Assembly: GCA_965216515.1 (NCBI GenBank)
Contig: OZ244173.1
Span: forward strand, 744,001 to 808,000
DNA from: CAXMRP01 sp965216515
Lineage (GTDB): Bacteria; Pseudomonadota; Alphaproteobacteria; Rhizobiales; Afifellaceae
DNA: 64,000 bases
Direction: 5' to 3'
The notes under the pieces were generated by a model that made no database searches, had not been told where the DNA came from, and was given only the letters and a program-made list of their open reading frames with translations. This document shows positions 18,322-28,533 of this stretch, piece after piece. The position numbers and the translations under genes were made by a program. Within the stretch, counting starts at the first letter, position 1. Every line of letters starts with the position of its first letter.

Positions 18322-19200
18322 TCACCGGCCGGCCGTGTCGGACCGATCCGCCTTCACCAGGCCGTCGATGGCCATCAGCGCCGCGACAAGCGCTTCCATA
18401 TCGGCCAGCCGCACCATGTTCGGCCCGTCGGACGGCGCCTTGTCGGGATCCTGATGGGTTTCCAGGAACACCGCGGCAACGCCGACCGCGACCGCCGCGC
18501 GGGCCAGGCAGGGCACGAATTCCCGCTGCCCCCCGGACGCTGCGCCAAGGCCGCCGGGCTGCGCGACGGCATGGGTCGCATCGAACACAACCGGCGCCCC
18601 GCTGGCCGCCATTTGCGGCAGCGCCCGCATGTCGCAAACAAGGGTGTTGTACCCGAACGAGGTGCCGCGCTCCGTCAGGAGCACGTCGCGATTGCCGGCG
18701 CCCAGCGCCTTGTCGAGCACATGCGCCATGTCCCAGGGCGCCAGAAACTGGCCTTTTTTGATGTTGACCGCCCGCCCGGTGCGCGCCGCGGCCACGATCA
18801 GATCGGTCTGCCGGCACAAAAATGCCGGAATCTGCAATATGTCGACAATTTCAGCCACATCGGCGCATTGGCCCGGTTCGTGGACGTCGGTTAGCACCGG
18901 GCAGCCGAATTCGGCCTTCAGATCGGCGAAAACCGCAAGCGCCGTATCCAGGCCGATCCCGCGCGCCGCGTTTCCGCTGGTCCGGTTGGCCTTGTCGAAG
19001 CTGGATTTGTAGACGAATCCGATGCCAAGGCGCGCCGCCAGCCCGGCAAGCGCGCCGGCCATGTCGAAGGCATGGGTGCGGCTTTCCATCTGGCACGGTC
19101 CGGCGATCAGGCACATCGGCAGCGCATTGCCAAAACGCGCGCCGCCGACCTGCACGATCTGGTTGGCGGCCGGCCCCGCTTGCCCGCCCGCCGCGCTCAT
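18322..19200 (-). CDS. kdsA: 3-deoxy-8-phosphooctulonate synthase
   Basis: Condenses arabinose 5-phosphate with phosphoenolpyruvate to Kdo 8-phosphate for the lipopolysaccharide inner core. 292 residues from ATG 19200, which overlaps the preceding stop in ATGA (19197-19200). Motifs include IAGPCQMES, YKSSFDKANRTS, TDVHEP, VNIKKGQFLAPWDM, TERGTSFGYN, FDATHAVAQPGG and the C-terminal ETHQDPDKAPSDGPN. Cys36 in AGPC is the residue that marks the metal-dependent class; E. coli has Asn there. Confidence 0.96.
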   Translation of the reverse strand: MSAAGGQAGPAANQIVQVGGARFGNALPMCLIAGPCQMESRTHAFDMAGALAGLAARLGIGFVYKSSFDKANRTSGNAARGIGLDTALAVFADLKAEFGCPVLTDVHEPGQCADVAEIVDILQIPAFLCRQTDLIVAAARTGRAVNIKKGQFLAPWDMAHVLDKALGAGNRDVLLTERGTSFGYNTLVCDMRALPQMAASGAPVVFDATHAVAQPGGLGAASGGQREFVPCLARAAVAVGVAAVFLETHQDPDKAPSDGPNMVRLADMEALVAALMAIDGLVKADRSDTAGR

Positions 19201-20105
19201 GGCGTGTCCCGCGGCTCTTCGGGCGCCTGTTCGAAGGCGATGGCCGCCCCCTGCCCGGCCCCGGCCGGCACGATGATCCGGCCCCGGTGCTGGAAATGTT
19301 CGATCGCCGCCGACTGAAGCCGATCCGGCATCGCGGAAAGGTCGGCGACCGCCAGCCGGAACAGCCGCAGCCGCAGGCCGCGCCCCTGGTCGCGGCATTC
19401 CAGACCGAACAGCGCCGCCATGCCCTCCGGCGTCAGGATGCCGACCGGACCGCGAGGTGTTTGCGCGGAAATGCCGAAGGAAGTGGCATGGATGGAGCGG
19501 TCGCCGCTGACGGTCTCCAGATAATATTGGAAATCCGCCGGATTGGGCTCGCTCAGATAGACACCGGACACACCGACGGCGCCATTGTCGTGCCGTATCG
19601 TGTCCGCCCGCCAAAGGACGGACGGCGACAGGTGCTGGCAGGCGAAGAACAGGGCGTCGGGCGCCCGGTGGTCGACCGCCGTGGCGATCCGGACCCCGAT
19701 CGTCGTTTCCGATCCGTCCGGCGCCCGGGCCGCGCGCTCAAAGGCGTGGATCGGGCCGGCGGCATAGCCGGCCCTGGCGAAAATCGCCTGATCGGCCTCC
19801 GCATCCGGCGACCGGAATGCAAGCATGGCAAAGCCCTCGCCGTGGCGAAAGGCGAACGCGTCATGCCGGCGCACGAACAGGTTTCGCGCCACAATCGCCG
19901 CTTCGACCTTTTCGCGGTCGCCAACGGCCAGCGGCTCCAGATAGGTCTCGTTGGCAAAGAAGATACAGCAGTTTTCCGTGCCGAAGGGATGCATGCGGTC
20001 GTCCTGCACCGAAAATCCCAGCGCCGAAAACCGCGCGCGTGCCAGTTCCAGCCGCTCCACGGCGAGCACGAGATGGTCGATCGGACGAATGGTGGGCGCA
20101 GACAT
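19197..20105 (-). CDS. glyoxalase-like (VOC) domain protein
   Basis: 302 residues, opening with IDHLVLAVERLELARARFSAL, the usual first beta-alpha unit of the vicinal oxygen chelate fold. GTENCCIFFANETYLEPL and a second, more divergent module follow (Glyoxalase_3/PF13468-like). It has a possible metal His at the start, but no enzymatic function can be read from it. It is coupled to kdsA by a four-base overlap and starts 12 bases after pyrG, so it is part of a pyrG-VOC-kdsA-eno run. Confidence 0.75.
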   Translation of the reverse strand: MSAPTIRPIDHLVLAVERLELARARFSALGFSVQDDRMHPFGTENCCIFFANETYLEPLAVGDREKVEAAIVARNLFVRRHDAFAFRHGEGFAMLAFRSPDAEADQAIFARAGYAAGPIHAFERAARAPDGSETTIGVRIATAVDHRAPDALFFACQHLSPSVLWRADTIRHDNGAVGVSGVYLSEPNPADFQYYLETVSGDRSIHATSFGISAQTPRGPVGILTPEGMAALFGLECRDQGRGLRLRLFRLAVADLSAMPDRLQSAAIEHFQHRGRIIVPAGAGQGAAIAFEQAPEEPRDTP

Positions 20106-20117
20106 GGTGGGGGAATA

Positions 20118-21746
20118 TCAGACCAGGCGGCTTTGTTCCACGGCCGCGGCGACAAACGAGGCAAACAACGGATGCGGCGCCAGGGGCCGCGATTTCAGTT
20201 CCGGATGATACTGGACGCCGATGAACCAGGGATGGCCGGCCAGTTCGATGGTCTCCGGCAGCAGCCCGTCCGGCGAAAGCCCGGAAAACACCATCCCGGC
20301 CGCTTCCAGGCGCTCCATATAGTCGCGGTTGACCTCATAGCGGTGCCGGTGGCGTTCGTGGATGTCGCTCGCGCCGTAGATTTCGGCGATCCGGCTATTC
20401 TCTTTCAGGACCGCCGGATAGGCGCCGAGCCGCATGGTGCCGCCCAGATCCCCCTCCGCGGCCCGCTTCTCCAGCTCGTTGCCCTTCAGCCATTCGGTCA
20501 GCAGGCCGACGATCGGTTCATCGGTTTCACCGAATTCCGTCGAGCCGGCCCTTTCGATACCGGCCAGCGACCGCGCCGCCTCGATGACAGCCATCTGCAT
20601 GCCGAAGCAGATGCCGAAATAGGGCACGTTGCGTTCCCGCGCGAAGCGGGCGGCGGCAATCTTGCCTTCCGAACCGCGCTCGCCGAAGCCGCCGGGGACA
20701 AGGATCCCGTTCACCGGTTCCAACAACGGCGCCGGGTCTTCGCGCTCGAAAATCTCGCTTTCGATCCATTCGACCCGAACCCGCACCGAATTGGCGATCC
20801 CGCCGTGCTGCAACGCCTCGATCAGCGATTTGTAGGCGTCTTTCAGGCCGGTATATTTGCCGACCACCGCGATCGTCACCTCGCCTTCGGGATTGTGGAT
20901 CGTGTGGGTCACCTCTTCCCATTTCATCAGGTTCGGACCCCGGCTCACCGTCTCGCCGAACGCGGCCAGAACCTCCGCATCCAGTCCTTCCCGGTGATAG
21001 GCCACCGGCACGTCATAGATCGATGCCACGTCGAGCGCCGGGATCACCGCCGATTCCCGTACATTGCAGAACAGGGCCAGCTTGCGCCGTTCCTCCACCG
21101 GGATTTCGCGGTCGCACCGGACAAGCAGGATATCCGGCTGCACGCCAATGGACCGCAATTCCTTGACCGAGTGCTGGGTCGGCTTGGTCTTCAGTTCCCC
21201 GGCCGCCGGGATATAGGGCATCAGCGTCAGATGGATATAGACGCACTGGCCGCGCTGAAGTTCGTTGCCAAGCTGCCGGATCGCCTCGAAGAACGGCAGC
21301 GCCTCGATATCGCCGACCGTGCCGCCGATCTCGCACAGCACGAAATCAAACGCCTCGTTGCCCTCAAGGACGAATTCCTTGATGGCATCGGTGACGTGCG
21401 GGATCACCTGAACCGTCGCGCCGAGATAGTCGCCGCGCCGCTCCTTGGCGATGATATCCTGATAGATACGGCCGGTGGTGATGTTGTCCTGCCGGTTCGC
21501 CGAGCGGCCGGTGAACCGCTCATAGTGCCCAAGGTCCAGGTCGGTCTCCGCGCCGTCGTCGGTGACGAAAACCTCGCCGTGCTGGTACGGGCTCATGGTG
21601 CCCGGATCGACGTTCAGATAGGGATCGAGCTTGCGAAGCCGGACACTGTAGCCGCGTGCCTGCAAAAGCGCACCGAGCGCTGCCGATGCCAGGCCCTTTC
21701 CGAGGGAGGAAACCACGCCGCCGGTGATGAAAATGTACCGCGCCAT
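20118..21746 (-). CDS. pyrG: CTP synthase
   Basis: Aminates UTP to CTP with glutamine nitrogen. 542 residues. The N-terminal synthetase domain (about 1-266) has FITGGVVSSLGKGLASAALG, LDPYLNVDPGTMSPYQHGEVFV, DLDLGHYERF and CEIGGTVGDIE. The C-terminal class I glutamine amidotransferase domain has VPGGFGERG, YFGICFGMQ with the nucleophilic Cys, and the His-Glu pair in QYHPELKSRP. First gene of the pyrG-VOC-kdsA-eno run; secG and tpiA lie upstream on the same strand. CTP also feeds Kdo activation, in keeping with the kdsA neighbour. Confidence 0.98.
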   Translation of the reverse strand: MARYIFITGGVVSSLGKGLASAALGALLQARGYSVRLRKLDPYLNVDPGTMSPYQHGEVFVTDDGAETDLDLGHYERFTGRSANRQDNITTGRIYQDIIAKERRGDYLGATVQVIPHVTDAIKEFVLEGNEAFDFVLCEIGGTVGDIEALPFFEAIRQLGNELQRGQCVYIHLTLMPYIPAAGELKTKPTQHSVKELRSIGVQPDILLVRCDREIPVEERRKLALFCNVRESAVIPALDVASIYDVPVAYHREGLDAEVLAAFGETVSRGPNLMKWEEVTHTIHNPEGEVTIAVVGKYTGLKDAYKSLIEALQHGGIANSVRVRVEWIESEIFEREDPAPLLEPVNGILVPGGFGERGSEGKIAAARFARERNVPYFGICFGMQMAVIEAARSLAGIERAGSTEFGETDEPIVGLLTEWLKGNELEKRAAEGDLGGTMRLGAYPAVLKENSRIAEIYGASDIHERHRHRYEVNRDYMERLEAAGMVFSGLSPDGLLPETIELAGHPWFIGVQYHPELKSRPLAPHPLFASFVAAAVEQSRLV

Positions 21747-21867
21747 GGGCCGCCAGACTTAAGGGCGCGGCATCGGTTTGTGAAGCCAAAATCGGCTACA
21801 CCGTTTGCCGTCGCCCGGTTTTAAACATCATATTTCGGTTTGCCCCCGCCACCGGGTGGCGGCAGGC

Positions 21868-22266
21868 CTACTGGGACGGCGCGGCGGGCGGAGCGGGCGC
21901 CGCCGGCGGCGCGGTCGGCTGCAACGCTTCAAGGATGCCCGGTCCCACATCGGTATCGCCCGCTGTGCCCGGCGCCGGATCGGCCGGAGCCGATTCGCTG
22001 GTCTGGGTCTCGAGCCGGTCGAGAATATCGGCGGGCCGGGACTCAATTCGCGCCAGGATCGTCAGGCCGATTGAGGTGGCGAAGAAGGTGAGGGCCAGAA
22101 CGCCGGTCGCCCGCGACAGCAGATTGCCCGCCCCGCGCGCCGACATCAATCCGCCGCCACCGCCGCCGCCGATGCCCAGCGCGCCGCCTTCCGAACGCTG
22201 CAAAAGCACCAGCGCGATCATCGCCAGCACCACCATCAGGTGAATCACGATCAGGACTGTCGTCAT
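21868..22266 (-). CDS. secG: preprotein translocase subunit SecG
   Basis: Two-span SecYEG accessory subunit. The first span is IVIHLMVVLAMIALVLL, then the conserved cytoplasmic QRSEGGALGIGGGGGGG-type glycine loop, then the second span LALTFFATSIGLTIL. The C-terminal 60 residues are a Pro-Ala-rich tail, common in alphaproteobacterial SecG. 132 residues. tpiA lies 67 bases upstream on the same strand. The 121 bases between secG and pyrG show nothing recognisable. Confidence 0.93.
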   Translation of the reverse strand: MTTVLIVIHLMVVLAMIALVLLQRSEGGALGIGGGGGGGLMSARGAGNLLSRATGVLALTFFATSIGLTILARIESRPADILDRLETQTSESAPADPAPGTAGDTDVGPGILEALQPTAPPAAPAPPAAPSQ

Positions 22267-22333
22267 CGTTTGAACCTTTTCATTGCGCGCCTTCTACCCG
22301 AAGGTTGCGGCGCGTCAAAGCTTTTGTCGCGTA

Positions 22334-23077
22334 TCAGGCGGTCGCCGCCGCCCCGACGATCGCCAGAAAATCGGCCGCCTTGAGGCTCGCTCCGCCCACC
22401 AGGCCGCCATCGACATCGTCGACCGCCAGGATCGCCGCCGCATTGTCCGGCTTCATGGAACCGCCATAAAGGATCGGCACGGCCTTGCCGCCCGGCCCGA
22501 ACCGGCCGACCAGCCATGTACGGATATGGTGATGCATGGCCGCAATGTCATCCATTGTCGGCGTCCGCCCGGTGCCGATCGCCCACACCGGCTCATACGC
22601 GATCACCAGATGTTCTCCATCGCATTCCGGCACCGATCCCGCGAGCTGACGCTCGACCACCGCGACCGCCCGGCCGGCATCGCGCTCCGCTTCCGTTTCA
22701 CCGACACAGACAATGGCCCTGAGCCCGGCAGCCAGGACCGCCAGCCCCTTGGCGGCGACAGTCGCATCCTCCTCGCCATGGTCGGCCCGCCGCTCCGAAT
22801 GGCCGACAATAACGGCGCTCGCCCCGGCGTCGGCCAGCATGGCGGCGGAGATATCACCGGTGTGGGCGCCGCCGGCCCGGGCATGGCAATCCTGCCCCCC
22901 GACCAGCAGCCGGCTGCCGGCAACTGCCTGTGCAAGCCGCCAGACCAGCGTCGCCGGCGGACAGATCATCGTTTCCACGCTGCCGGCATCCGGCAGGCCG
23001 TCCGCCACCGCCTCCGCCTCGCCGATCTGCATCGACGTGCCGTTCATTTTCCAGTTGCCCGCAATCAGTTTTGGCAT
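22334..23077 (-). CDS. tpiA: triose-phosphate isomerase
   Basis: Interconverts dihydroxyacetone phosphate and glyceraldehyde 3-phosphate. 247 residues from ATG 23077, which starts with the family's AGNWKMNG (catalytic Lys). VGHSERR holds the catalytic His, AYEPVWAIGTGRTP the catalytic Glu, and LYGGSMKPDN and VDGGLVGGASL close the phosphate site. An upstream ATG at 23167 would add 30 unconserved residues and was rejected. Divergent from ppiD. Confidence 0.97.
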   Translation of the reverse strand: MPKLIAGNWKMNGTSMQIGEAEAVADGLPDAGSVETMICPPATLVWRLAQAVAGSRLLVGGQDCHARAGGAHTGDISAAMLADAGASAVIVGHSERRADHGEEDATVAAKGLAVLAAGLRAIVCVGETEAERDAGRAVAVVERQLAGSVPECDGEHLVIAYEPVWAIGTGRTPTMDDIAAMHHHIRTWLVGRFGPGGKAVPILYGGSMKPDNAAAILAVDDVDGGLVGGASLKAADFLAIVGAAATA

Positions 23078-23124
23078 TTCATTCGCCTGGTCCGGCCGGC
23101 TCGGCCTGCCGCTGAGGAAAAACA

Positions 23125-23149
23125 GCGGACAGGCCCCTGGCCTGTTCGC
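23125..23149. repeat. strong hairpin between tpiA and ppiD
   Basis: GCGGACAGGCC and GGCCTGTTCGC pair over 11 positions, with one G-T pair, around a CCT loop. The hairpin is 48-72 bases upstream of the tpiA ATG and about 130 bases upstream of ppiD in the 201-base divergent gap. There is no T-run, so it is more likely a leader structure or binding site than a terminator. Confidence 0.5.
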
Positions 23150-23278
23150 TCCGGTTGGCGCAGCCACCGATGGCCTTGGCAGCGTGCGCGCCGGTCTCTA
23201 TGATATCAAAGCCGGGACGGATCAAGCGTGCCCGGCGTTTTTCCTTCACCGCGGCGACCGAAAAAGGACCTCAACATC

Positions 23279-25186
23279 ATGCTCGACTCCCTGCGCAAGG
23301 CGGCAGGCGGCGTCACCGCCAAGATCCTTCTCGGCCTGTTGGTGGTCAGCTTCCTGTTCTGGGGCATTTCCAACCAGTTCTTCGGCTATGGCGCCGGCAC
23401 GGTCGCCCGCGTCGGCGATGCCGAGGTCACCGCACAGGAATTCAACACGGCTTTGCGCCAGCGCATGCTGGATCTGGGACGACGCGTCGGCCGTGGCGTG
23501 TCGCTGGAACAGGCCCGCGCCATGGGCCTGCCCCAGCAGGTGTTGAGCGAACTGGTCTCCGAGGCGGCGCTCGATGATCAGGCCATGCGCTACAATCTCG
23601 GCGTTTCCGGCGACCGCCTGGCCAGGGCGATTGCCGACGATCCGACATTCCGCGGAGTCGACGGCAACTTCGACCGGCTGCGCTTCCAGGCGATCCTGCG
23701 CAATCTCGGCATCAGCGAGGACACATTTGTCGCCCAGGTCCGCGACCGCATGATGCGCCGGCAGATCGCAACGGCGCTTGCCGGCGACGTCAAGGCGCCC
23801 GCGCCCATGGTGGAAGCCTATTACCGCTACGCCAACGAGTCCCGCACCGTCTCCTTCGTCGTCCTCGACAAATCCCTCGCCAGCGCGATCGAGGACCCGG
23901 ACGCGGCGGCGCTCGGCGCGTATTTCGAGCAGAACAAGGCCCGTTTCGGGGCGCCTGAGTACCGGATCCTCGGCTACATTTCGCTGCAAGCGGAAACCGT
24001 GGCCGACCCCGGTGCCGTGACCGAGGCCGATGTTCGCGCCGAATACGACCGGCGGATCGGCGAATTCACCCGCGCCGAACGCCGGCGCATCCTCCAGATC
24101 CGCTTCGACACCAGGGATGAGGCCCGGACCGCCCTCGACAGCCTTGGTGCCGGGGGCACATTTGTCGACCTTCTCACCGGCCGCGGCCTCACCGAGACCG
24201 ATGCCGATCTCGGCCTGAAGACCCGGGCGGAGATCATTGACGCGGCGGTGGCGGAGCAGGCCTTTGCCGCCGAAACCGGAACCATTGTGCCGGTGCTGGA
24301 CAGCGAATTGGGCCCGGCCGTCATTCAGGTCACCGCGATCGAGGCGGGTTCGGTGGATCCGCTGGAAGCGGTGGCTGAACGGCTGCGCGCCGAAATCGCC
24401 AATTCACGCGCCGGCGACGCGATCCTGGACACTTATGACAAGATCGAGGACGAACGCGCCGGCGGCTTCACACTGGCCGAAATCAGCGAGCGGCTCGGCT
24501 TTGATTACAAACGCATCGAAGGCGTCGCCCGCGACGGCAGTATGCGCGACGCCGCCACGCCGGAGTCCGTTCCCGGTTTCGCCGCCATGGTCGCCGATGC
24601 CTATCAAAGCGATGTCGGGGTGGAGAACGATCCCGTGCGCGCCGGCAACGAGGGCTGGACCTTTTACGAGGTGTTGGAGGTGGTCCCGGAACGCGAGCGG
24701 AGCCTTGACGAGGTGCGTGAAGATGTCCTCGCCGCCTGGCACCAGGAGGAGATTGCCGCTGCATTGGGCGAACGTGCCGAGGCGCTCGCCGACCGCCTGA
24801 GGGCTGGCGAGGAAATGGCCGGGATCGCCGCCGAACTCGGCGCCGAGGTCAGGGTCGTGGAAAAACTTACGCGCCAGGACAGTGCCGGCCCGCTTTCGGC
24901 CAATGCCCGCGTTCAGGCCTTCGCCGGCCCGATCGGTCATGTCGCCAACGCTGAAGGCGAGAGCCCGCCGTCGCGCATCCTGCTCAAGGTCGACAACGTG
25001 GTCGCCCCGGCGTTCTTCGCCGAATCCAGCAACGCCGATGCGATCAGCGAACAGTTGGCCCGCACCCTCACATCCGACATCCTCCAGGCCTACAACGCCG
25101 ATCTTCTGCGGTCGCGCGATCCCTTCATCAACAGCGCCGTCTACACCCAGATCGTCGACCCGGAATCCACCCAGAGCAATCCCTAG
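23279..25186 (+). CDS. ppiD: PpiD-like periplasmic folding factor (SurA N-terminal/parvulin)
   Basis: 635-residue inner-membrane-anchored chaperone family. It has a short cytoplasmic start (MLDSLRKAAGGVTAKI), one membrane span (about 17-37) and a SurA-N-like chaperone region with VARVGDAEVTAQEFNTAL. A parvulin-type region sits roughly at 260-360 (RRRILQIRF, then DLGLKTRAEI), and further helical segments follow. The parvulin part is divergent, so isomerase activity is uncertain. ATG 23279 is chosen for the AAAAAGGA site just upstream. trpE follows after 23 bases, so the two are probably co-transcribed. Confidence 0.88.
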   Translation: MLDSLRKAAGGVTAKILLGLLVVSFLFWGISNQFFGYGAGTVARVGDAEVTAQEFNTALRQRMLDLGRRVGRGVSLEQARAMGLPQQVLSELVSEAALDDQAMRYNLGVSGDRLARAIADDPTFRGVDGNFDRLRFQAILRNLGISEDTFVAQVRDRMMRRQIATALAGDVKAPAPMVEAYYRYANESRTVSFVVLDKSLASAIEDPDAAALGAYFEQNKARFGAPEYRILGYISLQAETVADPGAVTEADVRAEYDRRIGEFTRAERRRILQIRFDTRDEARTALDSLGAGGTFVDLLTGRGLTETDADLGLKTRAEIIDAAVAEQAFAAETGTIVPVLDSELGPAVIQVTAIEAGSVDPLEAVAERLRAEIANSRAGDAILDTYDKIEDERAGGFTLAEISERLGFDYKRIEGVARDGSMRDAATPESVPGFAAMVADAYQSDVGVENDPVRAGNEGWTFYEVLEVVPERERSLDEVREDVLAAWHQEEIAAALGERAEALADRLRAGEEMAGIAAELGAEVRVVEKLTRQDSAGPLSANARVQAFAGPIGHVANAEGESPPSRILLKVDNVVAPAFFAESSNADAISEQLARTLTSDILQAYNADLLRSRDPFINSAVYTQIVDPESTQSNP

Positions 25187-25209
25187 CCCCAACCCGCGCA
25201 CCGAGCCAG

Positions 25210-26733
25210 ATGACCGCCTTCGAGCCCGCCACCGACGCCTTCGCGCGCGCCTATGAGGCCGGCGATCCGCAGATCGTCTGGGCGACCCTCGTCGCCGATC
25301 TGGAGACGCCGGTTTCCGCATATCTGAAGCTGGCGGAAGGACGCACCAACACATTTCTGCTGGAATCGGTGGAGGGCGGCGCCGTCCGCGGCCGCTATTC
25401 GATCATCGGTCTCGATCCCGACCTGTTGTTTCGCGCGGACGGCGAGCGCGCCGCGACCAGCCGCCTGCCCGACCTGTCGGCCTTCGTGCCCGATCCGGCG
25501 CCGCCGCTGGACGCACTGCGGACGCTGCTGGCCGACGCCCGCATCGATCTGCCGCCGGGCCTGCCGCCCATGGCCGCCGGCGTCTTCGGGTATCTGGGCT
25601 ACGACACCGTGCGCCTGATGGAGGATCTGCCCGATCCCAATCCCGAGGCGCTCGGCCTGCCGGACATTTTCCTGGTCCGGCCGCGGATCGTCATCGTGTT
25701 CGACAGCGTTCGCGACGAAATGATCCTGGTCACCCCGGTCCGCCCGCAGGCCGGCGTCACCGCCGGTGACGCCCACCGTCAGGCTGTCAACCGGCTGACG
25801 GAGATCGTCGATGCCCTGGACCGCCCGGTCGATCGTTCAACCGACCTCGCCGCCCATCATGGGGATGTCGATCTTAACGCCGCCATCCGCTCCAACACCA
25901 CGCCCGACGACTATCAGGCGATGGTGCGCCGGGCCAAGGAGTATATCGCCGCCGGCGACATCTTCCAGGTCGTGCTTTCCCAGCGCTTCGAGGCGCCGTT
26001 TCCGCTGCCCGCCTTCGCCCTTTACCGGGCCCTGCGCCGGGTCAATCCGGCGCCGTTCCTGTTCTTCCTCGACTATGAAGGCTTCGCCGTCGTCGGCTCC
26101 AGTCCGGAAATCCTGGTCCGCGTGCGCGACGGCCAGGTGACGGTGCGGCCGATCGCCGGCACGCGGCCGCGCGGCGCCACGCCCGACGAGGACCGGCGCC
26201 TTGGCGACGAGCTGCTCGCCGATCCCAAGGAGCTGGCCGAGCATCTGATGCTGCTCGATCTCGGCCGCAACGATGTCGGCCGCGTCGCCGGGATCGGCTC
26301 CGTGGAGGTCACCGACCGGTTTTTTCTGGAGCATTACAGCCAGGTCATCCACATCGTCTCCAACGTCGTCGGCCGGCTGCGCGAGGATTGCGACGCCATC
26401 GACGCGCTGACCGGCGGTTTTCCCGCCGGCACCGTCTCCGGCGCGCCCAAGGTCCGCGCCATGGAGATCATCGACGAGCTGGAGCACGAAAAGCGCGGCC
26501 CCTATGCCGGCTGCGTCGGCTATTTCACCGCCGATGGCGAGATGGACACCTGCATCGTCCTGCGCACCGCCATCGTCAAGGATGGCACGATGTATGTCCA
26601 GGCCGGCGCCGGCATCGTCGCCGATTCCGATCCGGCGTCCGAACAGGCCGAATGCGCCGCCAAGGCCAGGGCGCTGTTCCGCGCCGGCGAGGAAGCGCGG
26701 CGCTTCGCCAACCAGAGGGTCCGCGGCCAGTAG
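25210..26733 (+). CDS. trpE: anthranilate synthase component I
   Basis: Chorismate-using subunit that makes anthranilate, the first step of tryptophan synthesis. 507 residues. The N-terminal region has the inhibitor-site-type LLESVEGG, and YSIIGLDPDL follows. The catalytic domain has VVLSQRFEAPFPL, FLDYEGFAVVGSSPE, RPIAGTRPRGATPDED, LLDLGRNDVGRVA, FPAGTVSGAPKVRAMEII and GCVGYF. The partner subunit trpG follows 94 bases later, with a candidate promoter in the gap. Confidence 0.97.
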   Translation: MTAFEPATDAFARAYEAGDPQIVWATLVADLETPVSAYLKLAEGRTNTFLLESVEGGAVRGRYSIIGLDPDLLFRADGERAATSRLPDLSAFVPDPAPPLDALRTLLADARIDLPPGLPPMAAGVFGYLGYDTVRLMEDLPDPNPEALGLPDIFLVRPRIVIVFDSVRDEMILVTPVRPQAGVTAGDAHRQAVNRLTEIVDALDRPVDRSTDLAAHHGDVDLNAAIRSNTTPDDYQAMVRRAKEYIAAGDIFQVVLSQRFEAPFPLPAFALYRALRRVNPAPFLFFLDYEGFAVVGSSPEILVRVRDGQVTVRPIAGTRPRGATPDEDRRLGDELLADPKELAEHLMLLDLGRNDVGRVAGIGSVEVTDRFFLEHYSQVIHIVSNVVGRLREDCDAIDALTGGFPAGTVSGAPKVRAMEIIDELEHEKRGPYAGCVGYFTADGEMDTCIVLRTAIVKDGTMYVQAGAGIVADSDPASEQAECAAKARALFRAGEEARRFANQRVRGQ

Positions 26734-26770
26734 CGGCGCGGCCGGCCGCGGTGCTGCCGGTCCCGGTTCC

Positions 26771-26800
26771 TTGACCCGGCGGGCACGCGCGGCCTATCTG
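26771..26800 (+). promoter_or_regulatory. candidate promoter for trpG-trpD-trpC-moaC-moeA
   Basis: TTGACC (26771-26776) and TATCTG (26795-26800) are separated by 18 bases and end 27 bases before the trpG ATG, in the 94-base trpE-trpG gap. The -35 match is good, the -10 fair. A promoter here would let the distal genes be read without ppiD-trpE transcription. Confidence 0.4.
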
Positions 26801-26827
26801 AACACGAACACAGCGAAGAGATTATCG

Positions 26828-27433
26828 ATGCTGCTCGTCATCGACAATTACGACAGCTTCACCTGGAACCTGGTCCATTATCTGGGCGAGCTGGGTGCCG
26901 ATCCGCACGTGGTGCGCAACGACAAGCTGACGGCGGCCGAGGCGCTGGCGCGCAAACCCGCCGCGATTGTGCTGTCCCCCGGCCCCTGCACCCCCAACGA
27001 GGCCGGAATCTGCCTCGATCTGGTGCGCGGGGCCAATGGCGGCGTGCCCATATTGGGCGTATGCCTGGGCCATCAGGCCATCGCCCAGGCCTACGGCGCG
27101 ACGATCGTGCGCGCGCCCACCCTGATGCACGGCAAGCTGTCCGAAATCCGCCACCAGGGCGACGGCGTCTTTCGCGGCATCAATGCGCCGTTTGCCGCCA
27201 CCCGCTACCATTCGCTCACAGTGGCGCCGGAGACCGTGCCGGACACCATGATCGTCAACGCCCGGACCGGTGACGGGATCATCATGGGCCTCCGGCATGC
27301 CGACCATCCGGTCCACGGTGTCCAGTTCCATCCCGAGAGCATCGCCTCCGAAAACGGCCACGCGATCCTGCGCAACTTTCTCGACCTGGCCCATGATTTC
27401 AACGGCCGCACCGGCCGGCCGCTCGCCGCCTGA
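26828..27433 (+). CDS. trpG: anthranilate synthase component II (glutamine amidotransferase)
   Basis: Supplies ammonia from glutamine to TrpE. 201 residues, class I amidotransferase: IDNYDSFTWNLVHYL at the start, LSPGPCTPNEAG for the oxyanion strand, nucleophile C79 in GVCLGHQ, H168 and E170 in VQFHPES. ATG 26828 directly precedes the conserved LLVIDNYDSF. trpD begins 26 bases downstream. Confidence 0.97.
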   Translation: MLLVIDNYDSFTWNLVHYLGELGADPHVVRNDKLTAAEALARKPAAIVLSPGPCTPNEAGICLDLVRGANGGVPILGVCLGHQAIAQAYGATIVRAPTLMHGKLSEIRHQGDGVFRGINAPFAATRYHSLTVAPETVPDTMIVNARTGDGIIMGLRHADHPVHGVQFHPESIASENGHAILRNFLDLAHDFNGRTGRPLAA

Positions 27434-27459
27434 GCCGCTTCCCTGACGACGGACACGCC

Positions 27460-28529
<1,070 letters not shown>

Positions 28530-28533
<4 letters not shown>

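Noticed and set aside
18822..21824. Open frame of 1000 codons on the plus strand
   Set aside because: It is antisense to pyrG, the VOC gene and kdsA, which are clear genes. Long antisense frames are expected at this GC content.
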